DNA of 64,000 nucleotides from positions 1,537,501 to 1,601,500 of the forward strand of contig NZ_CP015881.1 of the NCBI RefSeq assembly GCF_000697965.2. The letters are read 5' to 3'. The stretch comes from Ensifer adhaerens. Its GTDB lineage: Bacteria > Pseudomonadota > Alphaproteobacteria > Rhizobiales > Rhizobiaceae. The translations under genes were made by a program, and so were the position numbers. The notes under the pieces are model-generated. The model was given only the letters and a program-made list of their open reading frames with translations. It had not been told where the DNA came from and ran no database searches. Below, piece by piece: positions 55,271 to 63,024 of this stretch (positions within the stretch are counted from its first letter, which is position 1; each line of letters starts with the position of its first letter).

Positions 55271-55981
55271 ATGACCGATATCGACACCGACAACAGCCCC
55301 ATCCCGGAGCGCAAGCGCGGCTCCGGCGTAAAGATGGTCTATGACCTCTTGCGCGACGAGATCCTCGACCTGGTGCTGCCGCCGGGCAGCCCGATCGACG
55401 AAGTGCAGCTTGCCGAGCGGCTGAAGATGTCGCGCACGCCGATCCGCGAGGCGCTGGTGCGTCTTGCCGGCGAAGGGCTGATCGACACGCTGCCGAACCG
55501 CTCGACGATGGTGGCGAACATCGACTTCCTCAATCTCAATCCGTTCTTCGACGCGCTGGTGCTGATGTACCGCGTCACCACGCGGCTTGCGGCGCAGAAC
55601 CACCGCCCGGAAGACCTGGCGATCATTCGCGGCTTCCACGAAGACTATGCGGCAGCCGTGCAGACGCGCGACCCGCTCACGATGATCGCCACCAACGCCG
55701 CCTTCCATGCGGCAATCGCGGAAAGCGGACGCAACCCCTATTTCACCAGCCTGTTCCGCCGGCTGCTGGACGAAGGGCGGCGCATTCTCCGTCTCTATTA
55801 TCAGTCCTATGACGAGCAGTTCCCCCAGCGCTTCGTCGACGAGCATGCGGCCATGATCGCCGCGATCGCCGCGCGCGACGTCGAGGCTGCGGATCGGCTG
55901 GGCAAGGCGCATGCGGAGCAGATCGTCGAGCAGGTGCAGAAGCTTTTTGCCCGCAACAACAAGCTCGATATCGCTTTGTAG
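55271..55981 (+). CDS. hypR: GntR-family (FCD) regulator of hydroxyproline genes
   Basis: A 236-residue GntR regulator. The winged helix-turn-helix is at about 20-85 (GVKMVYDLLRDEILDLVLPP, AERLKMSRTPIREALVRLAG), and the all-helical FCD ligand domain follows, with metal-site histidines in NAAFHAAIAESGRNPY and FVDEHAAMIAAIAARDVEAA. ATG 55271 has AAGGAA upstream; the longer ORF starts inside the operator. It precedes hypD on the same strand and matching sites lie before every hyp unit in the window. Confidence 0.85.
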   Translation: MTDIDTDNSPIPERKRGSGVKMVYDLLRDEILDLVLPPGSPIDEVQLAERLKMSRTPIREALVRLAGEGLIDTLPNRSTMVANIDFLNLNPFFDALVLMYRVTTRLAAQNHRPEDLAIIRGFHEDYAAAVQTRDPLTMIATNAAFHAAIAESGRNPYFTSLFRRLLDEGRRILRLYYQSYDEQFPQRFVDEHAAMIAAIAARDVEAADRLGKAHAEQIVEQVQKLFARNNKLDIAL

Positions 55982-55986
55982 CGACC

Positions 55987-56020
55987 TTTGTATTTTTCTT
56001 GTCGACAAATAAAATACAAA
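55987..56020. promoter_or_regulatory. 34-bp palindromic HypR operator before hypD
   Basis: Core TTGTCGACAA (55999-56008) is nested in a wider dyad with the same centre: TTTGTATTTT (55987-55996) and AAAATACAAA (56011-56020). A TCGACA (56002-56007) and TATTGT (56025-56030) spaced by 17 bp could be the promoter, so the operator covers the -35. Confidence 0.78.
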
Positions 56021-56094
56021 CGGCTATTGTCTGGATCAAAGGCAAGGGCGCAGGTGCGCCGCTGCCCTGAAGACAAAGCCGAGAGGAGTTTCAG

Positions 56095-57057
56095 ATGAAG
56101 GCTCAGATTTTCACCGGCGTCATCCCGGCGCTGATGACCCCCTGCAAGGAAGACCGCACCCCCGATTTCGACGCGCTGGTGCGCAAGGGCAAGGAGCTGA
56201 TCGCTCAAGGCATGTCCGCCGTCGTCTACTGCGGCTCGATGGGTGACTGGCCGCTCCTGACCGACGAACAGCGCATGGAAGGCGTCGAGCGCCTCGTCAA
56301 GGCCGGCATTCCGGTTATCGTCGGCACCGGCGCCGTCAACACTGCTTCGGCCGTCGCTCACGCGGCACATGCCGAGAAGGTCGGCGCCCAGGGCCTGATG
56401 GTCATCCCGCGCGTGCTTTCGCGCGGCTCGGTTGTCGCTGCCCAGAAGAACCACTTCAAGGCCATTCTCTCGGCCGCCCCGAGCCTGCCGGCTGTCATCT
56501 ACAACAGCCCGTACTACGGCTTCGCCACCCGCGCCGACCTGTTCTTCGCGCTGCGCGCCGAACATCCGAACCTCGTCGGCTTCAAGGAGTTCGGCGGCGC
56601 TGCCGACATGCGCTATGCGGCCGAGAACATCACCAGCCGTGACGATGGCGTTTCGCTGATGATCGGTGTCGACACGGCCGTTTTCCACGGCTTCGTCAAC
56701 TGCGGCGCGACCGGTGCCATCACCGGCATCGGCTGCGTTCTGCCGAAGGAAGTCATCCACATGTGCAACCTGTCGCGTGCCGCCGCCGAAGGCGACGTCG
56801 ACGCACGTCTGCGCGCACTGGAACTGGAACAGGCGCTCGCCGTTCTCTCGTCCTTCGACGAAGGTCCGGACCTCGTTCTCTACTTCAAGCATATGATGGT
56901 GCTGAAGGGCGACAAGGAATACACGCTGCACTTCAACGAGAGCGACGTTCTCTCCGACAGCCAGCGCGGCTACGTCGAAGCCCAGTTCAAGCTGTTCAAC
57001 AGCTGGTACGCCGAGTGGAGCAAGCTCCCGGGCGCGGTGCAGAAGTACAAGGCCTGA
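56095..57057 (+). CDS. hypD: DapA-family deaminase HypD
   Basis: A 320-residue DHDPS/N-acetylneuraminate-lyase-fold enzyme. The Schiff-base lysine is K164 (VGFKEFGGAADM) and the partner tyrosine Y136 (AVIYNSPYYGFATR). In the hydroxyproline pathway HypD converts delta1-pyrroline-4-hydroxy-2-carboxylate to alpha-ketoglutarate semialdehyde and ammonia. The nearby KGSA dehydrogenase and HypO-like oxidase genes support this over lysine biosynthesis. GAGAGGAG precedes the ATG. Confidence 0.87.
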   Translation: MKAQIFTGVIPALMTPCKEDRTPDFDALVRKGKELIAQGMSAVVYCGSMGDWPLLTDEQRMEGVERLVKAGIPVIVGTGAVNTASAVAHAAHAEKVGAQGLMVIPRVLSRGSVVAAQKNHFKAILSAAPSLPAVIYNSPYYGFATRADLFFALRAEHPNLVGFKEFGGAADMRYAAENITSRDDGVSLMIGVDTAVFHGFVNCGATGAITGIGCVLPKEVIHMCNLSRAAAEGDVDARLRALELEQALAVLSSFDEGPDLVLYFKHMMVLKGDKEYTLHFNESDVLSDSQRGYVEAQFKLFNSWYAEWSKLPGAVQKYKA

Positions 57058-57080
57058 TCGCTCGATCGGCACTCAAATAG

Positions 57081-57108
57081 AAAAGGCCCTCCGGTTGGAG
57101 GGCCTTTT
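57081..57108. terminator. Bidirectional intrinsic terminator
   Basis: AAAAGGCCCTCC (57081-57092) / GGAGGGCCTTTT (57097-57108), a 12-bp stem with a 4-nt loop and T-tail, between the convergent hypD and Ldh2-type genes. Confidence 0.92.
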
Positions 57109-57159
57109 TCGTTTGGCAGTCTCGACGGGTCGATGACCGACGAAAAGGTTAGCCGTCGC

Positions 57160-58197
57160 TTACGCGACGGCGTCCAGTCCAAGAGCAAGCAGCCGCTCGA
57201 GCTGCTCGATTTCAGCCGTGTTGAGAACGACACCTTCGACTTCCGACTTGGCGCGCGCCACGAAGCGACGCTGCGACGGCAGGCGGGCGCCCTGGCCGAC
57301 GATCGCCTCAAACAGCACTTCCGCACGGGCGAAGGGATTGCCCGGGCGTCCGGCTGCAAATTTCTCCGGCGAGAAGGCGACGATCAGTTCGCCGTGGAAC
57401 GGTGCAAGCGTCGTGGTGCCGAGATAGTCGAGCACTTCCGGGCTCGTCAGGTCGCCGATCATGATGCCGGCAAGAAGCTCGACCATGGTGCCGATCGCCG
57501 AACCCTTGTGGCCGCCGAAGGGCAGCATGGCGCCGGCAAGCGCTGCTTCCGGATCGGTCGTCGGATTGCCTTCGGCATCGATCGCCCAGCCCTCCGGCAA
57601 GGGCTTGCCGGCACGGCGGTGCAGTTCGATCTCACCGCGGGCGGCAACCGAGGTGGCGAAGTCGAAGACGTAAGGCGGCTTGTTTTCGCGCGGCCAGCCG
57701 AAGGCGAAGGGGTTGGTGCCGAGCAGCGGCTTGTTGCCGCCGGTCGGCGCAACGGTCGCATAGCTCGGGCACATCACGAGGCCGGCAAGTCCCTCGCCGG
57801 TCAGGCCTTCGACCTCAGGCCAGAGCGCCGAAAAATGGGTGCAATCATTGATGACGAGCGCGGCGATGCCCAGCGAGCGAGCGCGTTCGGCGAGAACCGG
57901 CAGGCCGAGCTCGAAGGCGGGATTGGCAAAACCGCCCTTGGCGTTGACCTTGACGATAGCGGAACCTTCGCCCGCTTCGAGCTCCGGTGTTGCATCCGGC
58001 TTCACCTTGCCCGCCTTGACGGTGCGAAGCGCTCCTTCGATGCGGTAGATGCCATGCGACTTGCAGGCATCCCGCTCGCCGGCGACGATCACGCGGGCCA
58101 GTGCACCGGCCTGAATGGCGTTGAGCCCCGCCTTCAGGAAGATCGCCTCAACGCGCTCGAAAAGTGCTGCGATCGTCAGGGTGTTGGTTTCGCTCAT
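57160..58197 (-). CDS. Ldh2-family oxidoreductase (malate/L-lactate dehydrogenase-like)
   Basis: A 345-residue NAD(P)-dependent Ldh_2 protein. Family signatures are AGERDACKSHGIYRIEGALR, VINDCTHFSALWPEVE, TGGNKPLLGTNPFAFGWPRE and LPFGGHKGSAIGTMVELLAG. In proline/hydroxyproline loci such proteins can be delta1-pyrroline-2-carboxylate (or hydroxy analogue) reductases, the most likely role here; a malate/lactate dehydrogenase role is the generic alternative. Start 58197 has GAGAGGGAGAG upstream. It is divergent from the hypH gene, with a HypR-like site in between. Confidence 0.82.
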   Translation of the reverse strand: MSETNTLTIAALFERVEAIFLKAGLNAIQAGALARVIVAGERDACKSHGIYRIEGALRTVKAGKVKPDATPELEAGEGSAIVKVNAKGGFANPAFELGLPVLAERARSLGIAALVINDCTHFSALWPEVEGLTGEGLAGLVMCPSYATVAPTGGNKPLLGTNPFAFGWPRENKPPYVFDFATSVAARGEIELHRRAGKPLPEGWAIDAEGNPTTDPEAALAGAMLPFGGHKGSAIGTMVELLAGIMIGDLTSPEVLDYLGTTTLAPFHGELIVAFSPEKFAAGRPGNPFARAEVLFEAIVGQGARLPSQRRFVARAKSEVEGVVLNTAEIEQLERLLALGLDAVA

Positions 58198-58266
58198 CTC
58201 TCTCCCTCTCAAATGCTGCGCCTGATCCGGAAGGGCCAGTCAGGCGATTGATGTTCTGCATACATA

Positions 58267-58276
58267 TAGTATACAA
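58267..58276. promoter_or_regulatory. HypR-like operator in the divergent promoter region
   Basis: TAGTATACAA fits the TNGTNNACNA form of the other hyp sites. It lies between the Ldh2-type gene (70 bp away) and hypH (78 bp away) and could control both. Confidence 0.6.
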
Positions 58277-58353
58277 AGATCCGACAAGTGCAATTCAGCC
58301 ATGATCCCCTCTGCCAGAAAAGGCAATCCGGGATCGAACGAAAGGATCGGCAG

Positions 58354-59871
58354 ATGGCCTTCACCCCCAAAGGAAAACACCTTGTCGCCGGCGAATGGCT
58401 CGACGGCGCGGGCACCTTCGCATCGGCACCCGCCCACGGTCCGGTCCACCAGTTCGCCACAGGCACCGTGGAACTGGTCAACCGCGCGGCTGAAGCCGCC
58501 GAAGAAGCCTTCCTGAGCTATGGCTATTCGACCCGGACCGAGCGCGCCGCCTTCCTGCGCGCCGTCGCCGATGAGATCGAGGCACGCGCGGAGGCCATCA
58601 CCGAGATCGGCACCCAGGAAACCGGCCTGCCGGAAGCGCGCCTGCAGGGCGAACGCGGCCGCACCACCGGCCAGCTCCGTCTCTTTGCCGACCACATCGA
58701 AAAGGGTGAATATCTCGACCGCCGTTTCGATGCGGCCCTGCCCGAGCGTCAGCCGGCGCCGCGCCCGGAAATCCGCCTTATCCAGCGCCCGATCGGCCCG
58801 GTCGCCGTCTTCGGCGCCTCGAACTTCCCGCTGGCCTTCTCGACCGCCGGCGGCGACACGGCTGCCGCCCTTGCTGCCGGCTGCCCCGTGGTCGTCAAGG
58901 GCCACTCGGCCCATCCGGGCACCGGTGAGATCGTTGCGCAGGCCGTCGAGGCCGCGATCCGCAAGACCGGCGTTCACCCGGGCGTCTTCTCGCTGATCCA
59001 GGGCGGCAACCGCCAGGTCGGCGAAGCACTTGTCCAGCATCCGCTGATCAAGGCCGTCGGCTTCACCGGTTCGCTCGCCGGTGGCCGCGCGCTCTTCAAT
59101 CTCTGCGCCGCACGTCCGGAGCCGATCCCGTTCTTCGGCGAGCTCGGCTCGGTCAACCCGATGTTCCTGCTGCCGGAAGCACTGAAGGCACGCGCCGAGA
59201 CACTCGGCCAGGGTTGGGCTGGTTCGCTGACCATGGGTGCCGGCCAGTTCTGCACCAACCCCGGCATCGCCGTGGTTGTCGAAGGTGCTGACGCCGATCG
59301 CTTCACCACGGCCGCCGTCGAAGCGCTCGGCAAGGTCGCGCCGCAGACGATGCTGACGGACGGCATCGCCAAGGCCTATCACGACGGCCAGGCGCGCTTT
59401 GAAAGCCGCAACACGGTGAAGCCGCTGCTGACGACCGAATCGTCCGGCCGTTCGGTCTCGCCGAACCTGTTCGAAACGACCGGCGACCAGTTCCTGGCCG
59501 ACCATGCGCTCGGCGAAGAGGTGTTCGGTCCGCTCGGCCTCGTCGTTCGCGTCGGTTCGACCTCTGAAATGGAACAGCTTGCCCGCGGCTTCGAGGGACA
59601 GCTGACCACCACCATCCACATGGAGGCGGCCGATCTCGAGACCGCCCGTCGTCTGCGCCCGATCGTTGAGCGCAAGGCAGGCCGGGTGCTCGTCAACGGC
59701 TTCCCGACCGGCGTCGAGGTGGTGGATTCGATGGTGCATGGCGGGCCCTATCCGGCCTCGACCAACTTCGGCGCAACCAGCGTCGGCACCCTGTCGATCC
59801 GCCGTTTCCTGCGCCCGGTCGCCTACCAGAACATGCCGGAAGGCCTGCTGCCCGAGGACTTCCAGGGCTAA
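58354..59871 (+). CDS. hypH: Alpha-ketoglutarate semialdehyde dehydrogenase
   Basis: A 505-residue aldehyde dehydrogenase with catalytic C300 (GAGQFCTNPG) and general-base E263 (FFGELGSVNP). The NAD(P) region is IQRPIGPVAVFGASNFPLAF followed by VGFTGSLAGGRALF. This sequence type is the KGSALDH group rather than betaine or lactaldehyde dehydrogenases. It oxidises the HypD product to alpha-ketoglutarate. ATG 58354 has AAGGA upstream; the preceding 22 in-frame codons are leader. Confidence 0.9.
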   Translation: MAFTPKGKHLVAGEWLDGAGTFASAPAHGPVHQFATGTVELVNRAAEAAEEAFLSYGYSTRTERAAFLRAVADEIEARAEAITEIGTQETGLPEARLQGERGRTTGQLRLFADHIEKGEYLDRRFDAALPERQPAPRPEIRLIQRPIGPVAVFGASNFPLAFSTAGGDTAAALAAGCPVVVKGHSAHPGTGEIVAQAVEAAIRKTGVHPGVFSLIQGGNRQVGEALVQHPLIKAVGFTGSLAGGRALFNLCAARPEPIPFFGELGSVNPMFLLPEALKARAETLGQGWAGSLTMGAGQFCTNPGIAVVVEGADADRFTTAAVEALGKVAPQTMLTDGIAKAYHDGQARFESRNTVKPLLTTESSGRSVSPNLFETTGDQFLADHALGEEVFGPLGLVVRVGSTSEMEQLARGFEGQLTTTIHMEAADLETARRLRPIVERKAGRVLVNGFPTGVEVVDSMVHGGPYPASTNFGATSVGTLSIRRFLRPVAYQNMPEGLLPEDFQG

Positions 59872-59885
59872 GGCATTCGCCGACA

Positions 59886-59910
59886 GCTGCGGGCGCCTGC
59901 CGCCCGCAGC
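59886..59910. terminator. Hairpin after hypH
   Basis: Perfect 10-bp stem GCTGCGGGCG (59886-59895) / CGCCCGCAGC (59901-59910), 14 nt past the hypH stop, without a T-run. Possible weak terminator. Confidence 0.5.
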
Positions 59911-59933
59911 CGCAAGACACGACAGATCGCTGC

Positions 59934-59971
59934 GCAGGCATCCCATTTGACGAAACAAATGGGATACCTGC
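59934..59971. repeat. Long inverted repeat upstream of the hyp transporter operon
   Basis: GCAGG-C-ATCCCATTTG (59934-59949) pairs with CAAATGGGAT-A-CCTGC (59956-59971): 15 of 16 pairs with a 6-nt loop. It lies 30 bp before the HypR-like operator at 60001. It may be a terminator hairpin, an extra regulator site or a small dispersed palindrome. Confidence 0.7.
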
Positions 59972-60000
59972 GCGCGTTCTGCGTTACGAACTTATACTTT

Positions 60001-60010
60001 TTGTATACTA
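60001..60010. promoter_or_regulatory. HypR-like operator before the hyp transporter operon
   Basis: TTGTATACTA, whose reverse complement TAGTATACAA equals the site at 58267-58276. It is also part of a TATAC-TTTTT-GTATA dyad (59993-60007). It lies 85 bp before the binding-protein start. Confidence 0.6.
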
Positions 60011-60094
60011 ATTGTATTTTTCTATTGATTTGTGCTGTCTAAAACGGAATAGTGCCTCAGCCGTCAAACGGCACTCATTTCAGGGAGAGAGAAA

Positions 60095-60901
60095 ATGAAG
60101 ACTTCGGTGCTCGCGCTCGGCCTCGTTGCGGCCGCTGCTCTGACCAGCCAGGCCCATGCCGACAAGCTGGATGACGTCATCGGCTCGGGTACGCTGCGTT
60201 GCGCAGTCGTGCTCGACTTCCCGCCGATGGGTTCTCGCGACGAGAACAACAACCCGATCGGTTTCGACGTCGACTACTGCAACGACCTTGCCAAGGCACT
60301 CGGCGTCACCGCCGAAATCGTCGAGACCCCGTTCCCGGAGCGCATTCCCGCCCTGATGTCGGGCCGTGTCGACGTCGGCGTTGCCTCGACCTCGGACACG
60401 CTTGAGCGCGCCAAGACCGTCGGCATGACGATCCCCTACTTCGCCTTCGAAATGGCTGTCACCGCCAACGAGAAGTCGGGCGTCAAGTCCTTCGAAGACA
60501 TGAAGGGCAAGGTTGTCGGCGCGACCGCCGGCACGTTCGAAGCGATCGCTCTCGAAAAGCAGGTCAAGGAATGGGGCGCCGGTGAGTTCCGTCCGTACCA
60601 GACCCAGGCGGACGTCTTCCTCGCGCTCAGCCAGGGCCAGATCGACGCCACGGTTTCGACCTCGACCGTCGCCCAGGCCAACGTGAAGGGCGGCAAGTTC
60701 GCCGGCATCTCCGTCGTCGGCAAGGCTCCGTTCGACACCGACTACGTCGCGCTCTTCACCAACCGCGAAGAATACGGCTTCATCAACTTCCTCAACCTCT
60801 TCATCAACCAGCAGGTCCGCACCGGCCGCTACGCTGAACTTTACGAAAAGTGGGTCGGCGGCGAACTTCCGGACCTTACGGCTAAGGGCGTTTACCGCTA
60901 A
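60095..60901 (+). CDS. hypM: Hydroxyproline ABC transporter, binding protein
   Basis: A 268-residue SBP_bac_3 (polar amino-acid) binding protein. The signal peptide is KTSVLALGLVAAAALTSQAHA. Recognised regions are SGTLRCAVVLDFPPMGSRDE, NPIGFDVDYCNDLAKALGVT and RIPALMSGRVDVGVASTSDT. It is the first gene of the transporter operon and AGGGAGAG lies before the ATG. Hydroxyproline as ligand is inferred from context; the hypM letter follows my recollection of the Sinorhizobium naming. Confidence 0.82.
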   Translation: MKTSVLALGLVAAAALTSQAHADKLDDVIGSGTLRCAVVLDFPPMGSRDENNNPIGFDVDYCNDLAKALGVTAEIVETPFPERIPALMSGRVDVGVASTSDTLERAKTVGMTIPYFAFEMAVTANEKSGVKSFEDMKGKVVGATAGTFEAIALEKQVKEWGAGEFRPYQTQADVFLALSQGQIDATVSTSTVAQANVKGGKFAGISVVGKAPFDTDYVALFTNREEYGFINFLNLFINQQVRTGRYAELYEKWVGGELPDLTAKGVYR

Positions 60902-60972
60902 TATGCCGTTTATCTGGCGGCGCGAAGTTTAGCTTCGCGCCGCTATTCGTTTCCGAAGAGGTGAGACGAAAC

Positions 60973-61638
60973 ATGTTCAGCTATACCTTTCATTGGAACC
61001 AGGCGCTGAAAGCCCTGCCACAGATGCTCGACGGAGCGCTGGTCACCCTGCAGGTGGCTCTGCTCTCGATGGTCATCGGCCTGGCACTGGCGCTCGCGCT
61101 GACGGCTTGCCGCCTGTCGGGCAATCGCATCCTCGGTGGTTTTGCCACCGCCTGGGTCGAAATCGCCCGCAACACGCCGGCGCTGTTCCAGATCTACATG
61201 GCCCATTTCGGCCTCGGCAATTTCGGTATCCACCTGAGCCCCTATACGGCGCTACTCGCGGGGATCGCCTTCAACAATGCCGGTTATCTCGCGGAAAACT
61301 TCCGCGGCGCCCTCAAGGCCATTCCCGATACCCAGGCGCGGGCCGGCCGCTCGCTCGGCATGACCCCGGTGCAGGCCTTCCGCTACATCGTGCTGCCGCA
61401 GATGCTGCGCATCGCCTTCCTGCCCGTCACCAACCAGATGGTCTGGGCGATCCTGATGACCTCGCTTGGCGTTACCGTCGGCATGAACACCGACCTTGCC
61501 GGCATCACCCAGGAACTGAACGCCCGTTCGTTCCGCACCTTCGAATTCTTCGCGATCGCGGCGATCATCTACTACCTGATCGCCAAGGCCGTGACGCTGG
61601 GCGCGCGCCTGCTCGCCGCGCGCATGTTCCGCTACTAA
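60973..61638 (+). CDS. hypN: Hydroxyproline ABC transporter, permease 1
   Basis: A 221-residue HisM/ArtM-type permease. It has MLDGALVTLQVALLSMVIGL, EIARNTPALFQIYMAHFGLG and the EAA loop DTQARAGRSLGMTPVQAFRY. ATG 60973 is used; a GTG four codons upstream is possible. It forms the channel with the next gene's product. Confidence 0.87.
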   Translation: MFSYTFHWNQALKALPQMLDGALVTLQVALLSMVIGLALALALTACRLSGNRILGGFATAWVEIARNTPALFQIYMAHFGLGNFGIHLSPYTALLAGIAFNNAGYLAENFRGALKAIPDTQARAGRSLGMTPVQAFRYIVLPQMLRIAFLPVTNQMVWAILMTSLGVTVGMNTDLAGITQELNARSFRTFEFFAIAAIIYYLIAKAVTLGARLLAARMFRY

Positions 61639-61651
61639 GGAGAGGTGAGAG

Positions 61652-62302
61652 ATGTTCAATACCGCCCTCACCCTCGCTGATCTCGGCTTCCTGCTGCAGG
61701 GCGCCTTGATGACGCTCGCGGTCACCGCCGTCTCGGTTACCGCCGGCACCGTGCTCGGCATCATCTTCGGCGTCGTGCGCAACCAGGTCGGCCCCTATTG
61801 GGCCGCTCCGCTCACCTTCGTGCTCGACATCTTCCGTTCGGTGCCGCTGCTGATCCAGCTGGTTCTTGCCAATGCCTTCCAGGCGATCGCCAAGCTCGGC
61901 TGGGCACCGTTCACGACCTCCTGCGTGGTGCTGTCGCTCTATACGGCCGCCTATTGCACCGAGATCGTTCGTGGCGGCATCTCTTCCGTGCCACCGACGA
62001 CGCGCCGCGCCGCCCGCTCGCTCGGCATGACCTGGTGGCAGGACATGCGCTACATCGTGGCGCCGCTTGCGACCCGCGTTTCGCTGCCGTCCTGGATCGG
62101 CCTGACGCTCGGCGTCATGAAGGACTCCGCACTCGTCCTCTGGCTCGGCCTGATCGAACTCTTGCGCGCCTCGCAGGTGCTCGTCACCCGCCTGCAGGAA
62201 CCGCTGCTGATCCTTCTGATCTGCGGCGCCATCTACTTCCTCATCAGCTTCCCGATCGCCCGGCTCGGCGGTTACCTTGAAAAACGGTGGTCCAATGATT
62301 GA
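61652..62302 (+). CDS. hypP: Hydroxyproline ABC transporter, permease 2
   Basis: A 216-residue amino-acid ABC permease. LGFLLQGALMTLAVTAVSVT begins the first TM, DIFRSVPLLIQLVLANAF and the EAA region PTTRRAARSLGMTWWQDMRY follow. GGAGAGG precedes the ATG. Its last 8 nt overlap the ATPase start in another frame. Confidence 0.87.
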   Translation: MFNTALTLADLGFLLQGALMTLAVTAVSVTAGTVLGIIFGVVRNQVGPYWAAPLTFVLDIFRSVPLLIQLVLANAFQAIAKLGWAPFTTSCVVLSLYTAAYCTEIVRGGISSVPPTTRRAARSLGMTWWQDMRYIVAPLATRVSLPSWIGLTLGVMKDSALVLWLGLIELLRASQVLVTRLQEPLLILLICGAIYFLISFPIARLGGYLEKRWSND

Positions 62303-63017
62303 GATCCAGAACGTTCGCAAATCCTTCGGCTCGCTGGAGGTTCTCAAAGGCATCGACCTCACCGTCAACAAGGGCGAGGTGCTGACCATCATTGGCGGCT
62401 CCGGTTCCGGCAAGTCGACGCTGCTGACCTGCATCAACGGTCTCGAGCCGATCGATGCCGGCCGCATCCTCGTCGACGGCACCGAGGTCCACGCGAAATC
62501 AACAAACCTCAACAAGCTGCGCAGCAAGCTCGGCATCGTCTTCCAGCAGTTCAATGCTTTCCCGCACCTGACCGTGCTTGAAAACGTCATGCTGGCGCCG
62601 CGCAAGGTGCTCGGCCTCTCCAAGGAAAAGGCCGAGGAGAACGCCGTCAAGCAGCTCACGCACGTCGGCCTCGGCGAGAAGCTCGGCGTCTATCCAACCC
62701 GCATGTCGGGCGGCCAGCAGCAGCGCATGGCGATCGCCCGCGCACTCGCAATGTCGCCGGAATACATGCTGTTTGACGAAGTGACTTCGGCGCTCGATCC
62801 GCAGCTCGTCGGCGAAGTGCTCGACACGCTGCGCATGCTGGCCTCCGAGGGCATGACGATGATCTGCGTCACCCATGAAATGAAGTTTGCCCGCGAAGTT
62901 TCCGACCGCGTCGCCTTCTTCCACAAGGGCGTGATGGCGGAAATCGCCGCACCGGAAGCGCTCTTCGGCGCGCCGAAGGATCCGGAACTCCAAAAGTTCC
63001 TCGCAGCGACGCACTGA
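62295..63017 (+). CDS. hypQ: Hydroxyproline ABC transporter, ATPase
   Basis: A 240-residue GlnQ/HisP-type ATPase: Walker A IGGSGSGKSTLL, Q-loop QQFNAFPHLTVLENV, signature MSGGQQQRMAIARALA and Walker B YMLFDEVTSALDP. The family glutamate is replaced by the order DEVTSALD, as usual for amino-acid ATPases. ATG 62295 overlaps the permease stop; six upstream in-frame codons are not needed. Confidence 0.92.
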   Translation: MIEIQNVRKSFGSLEVLKGIDLTVNKGEVLTIIGGSGSGKSTLLTCINGLEPIDAGRILVDGTEVHAKSTNLNKLRSKLGIVFQQFNAFPHLTVLENVMLAPRKVLGLSKEKAEENAVKQLTHVGLGEKLGVYPTRMSGGQQQRMAIARALAMSPEYMLFDEVTSALDPQLVGEVLDTLRMLASEGMTMICVTHEMKFAREVSDRVAFFHKGVMAEIAAPEALFGAPKDPELQKFLAATH

Positions 63018-63024
63018 GCCGATC

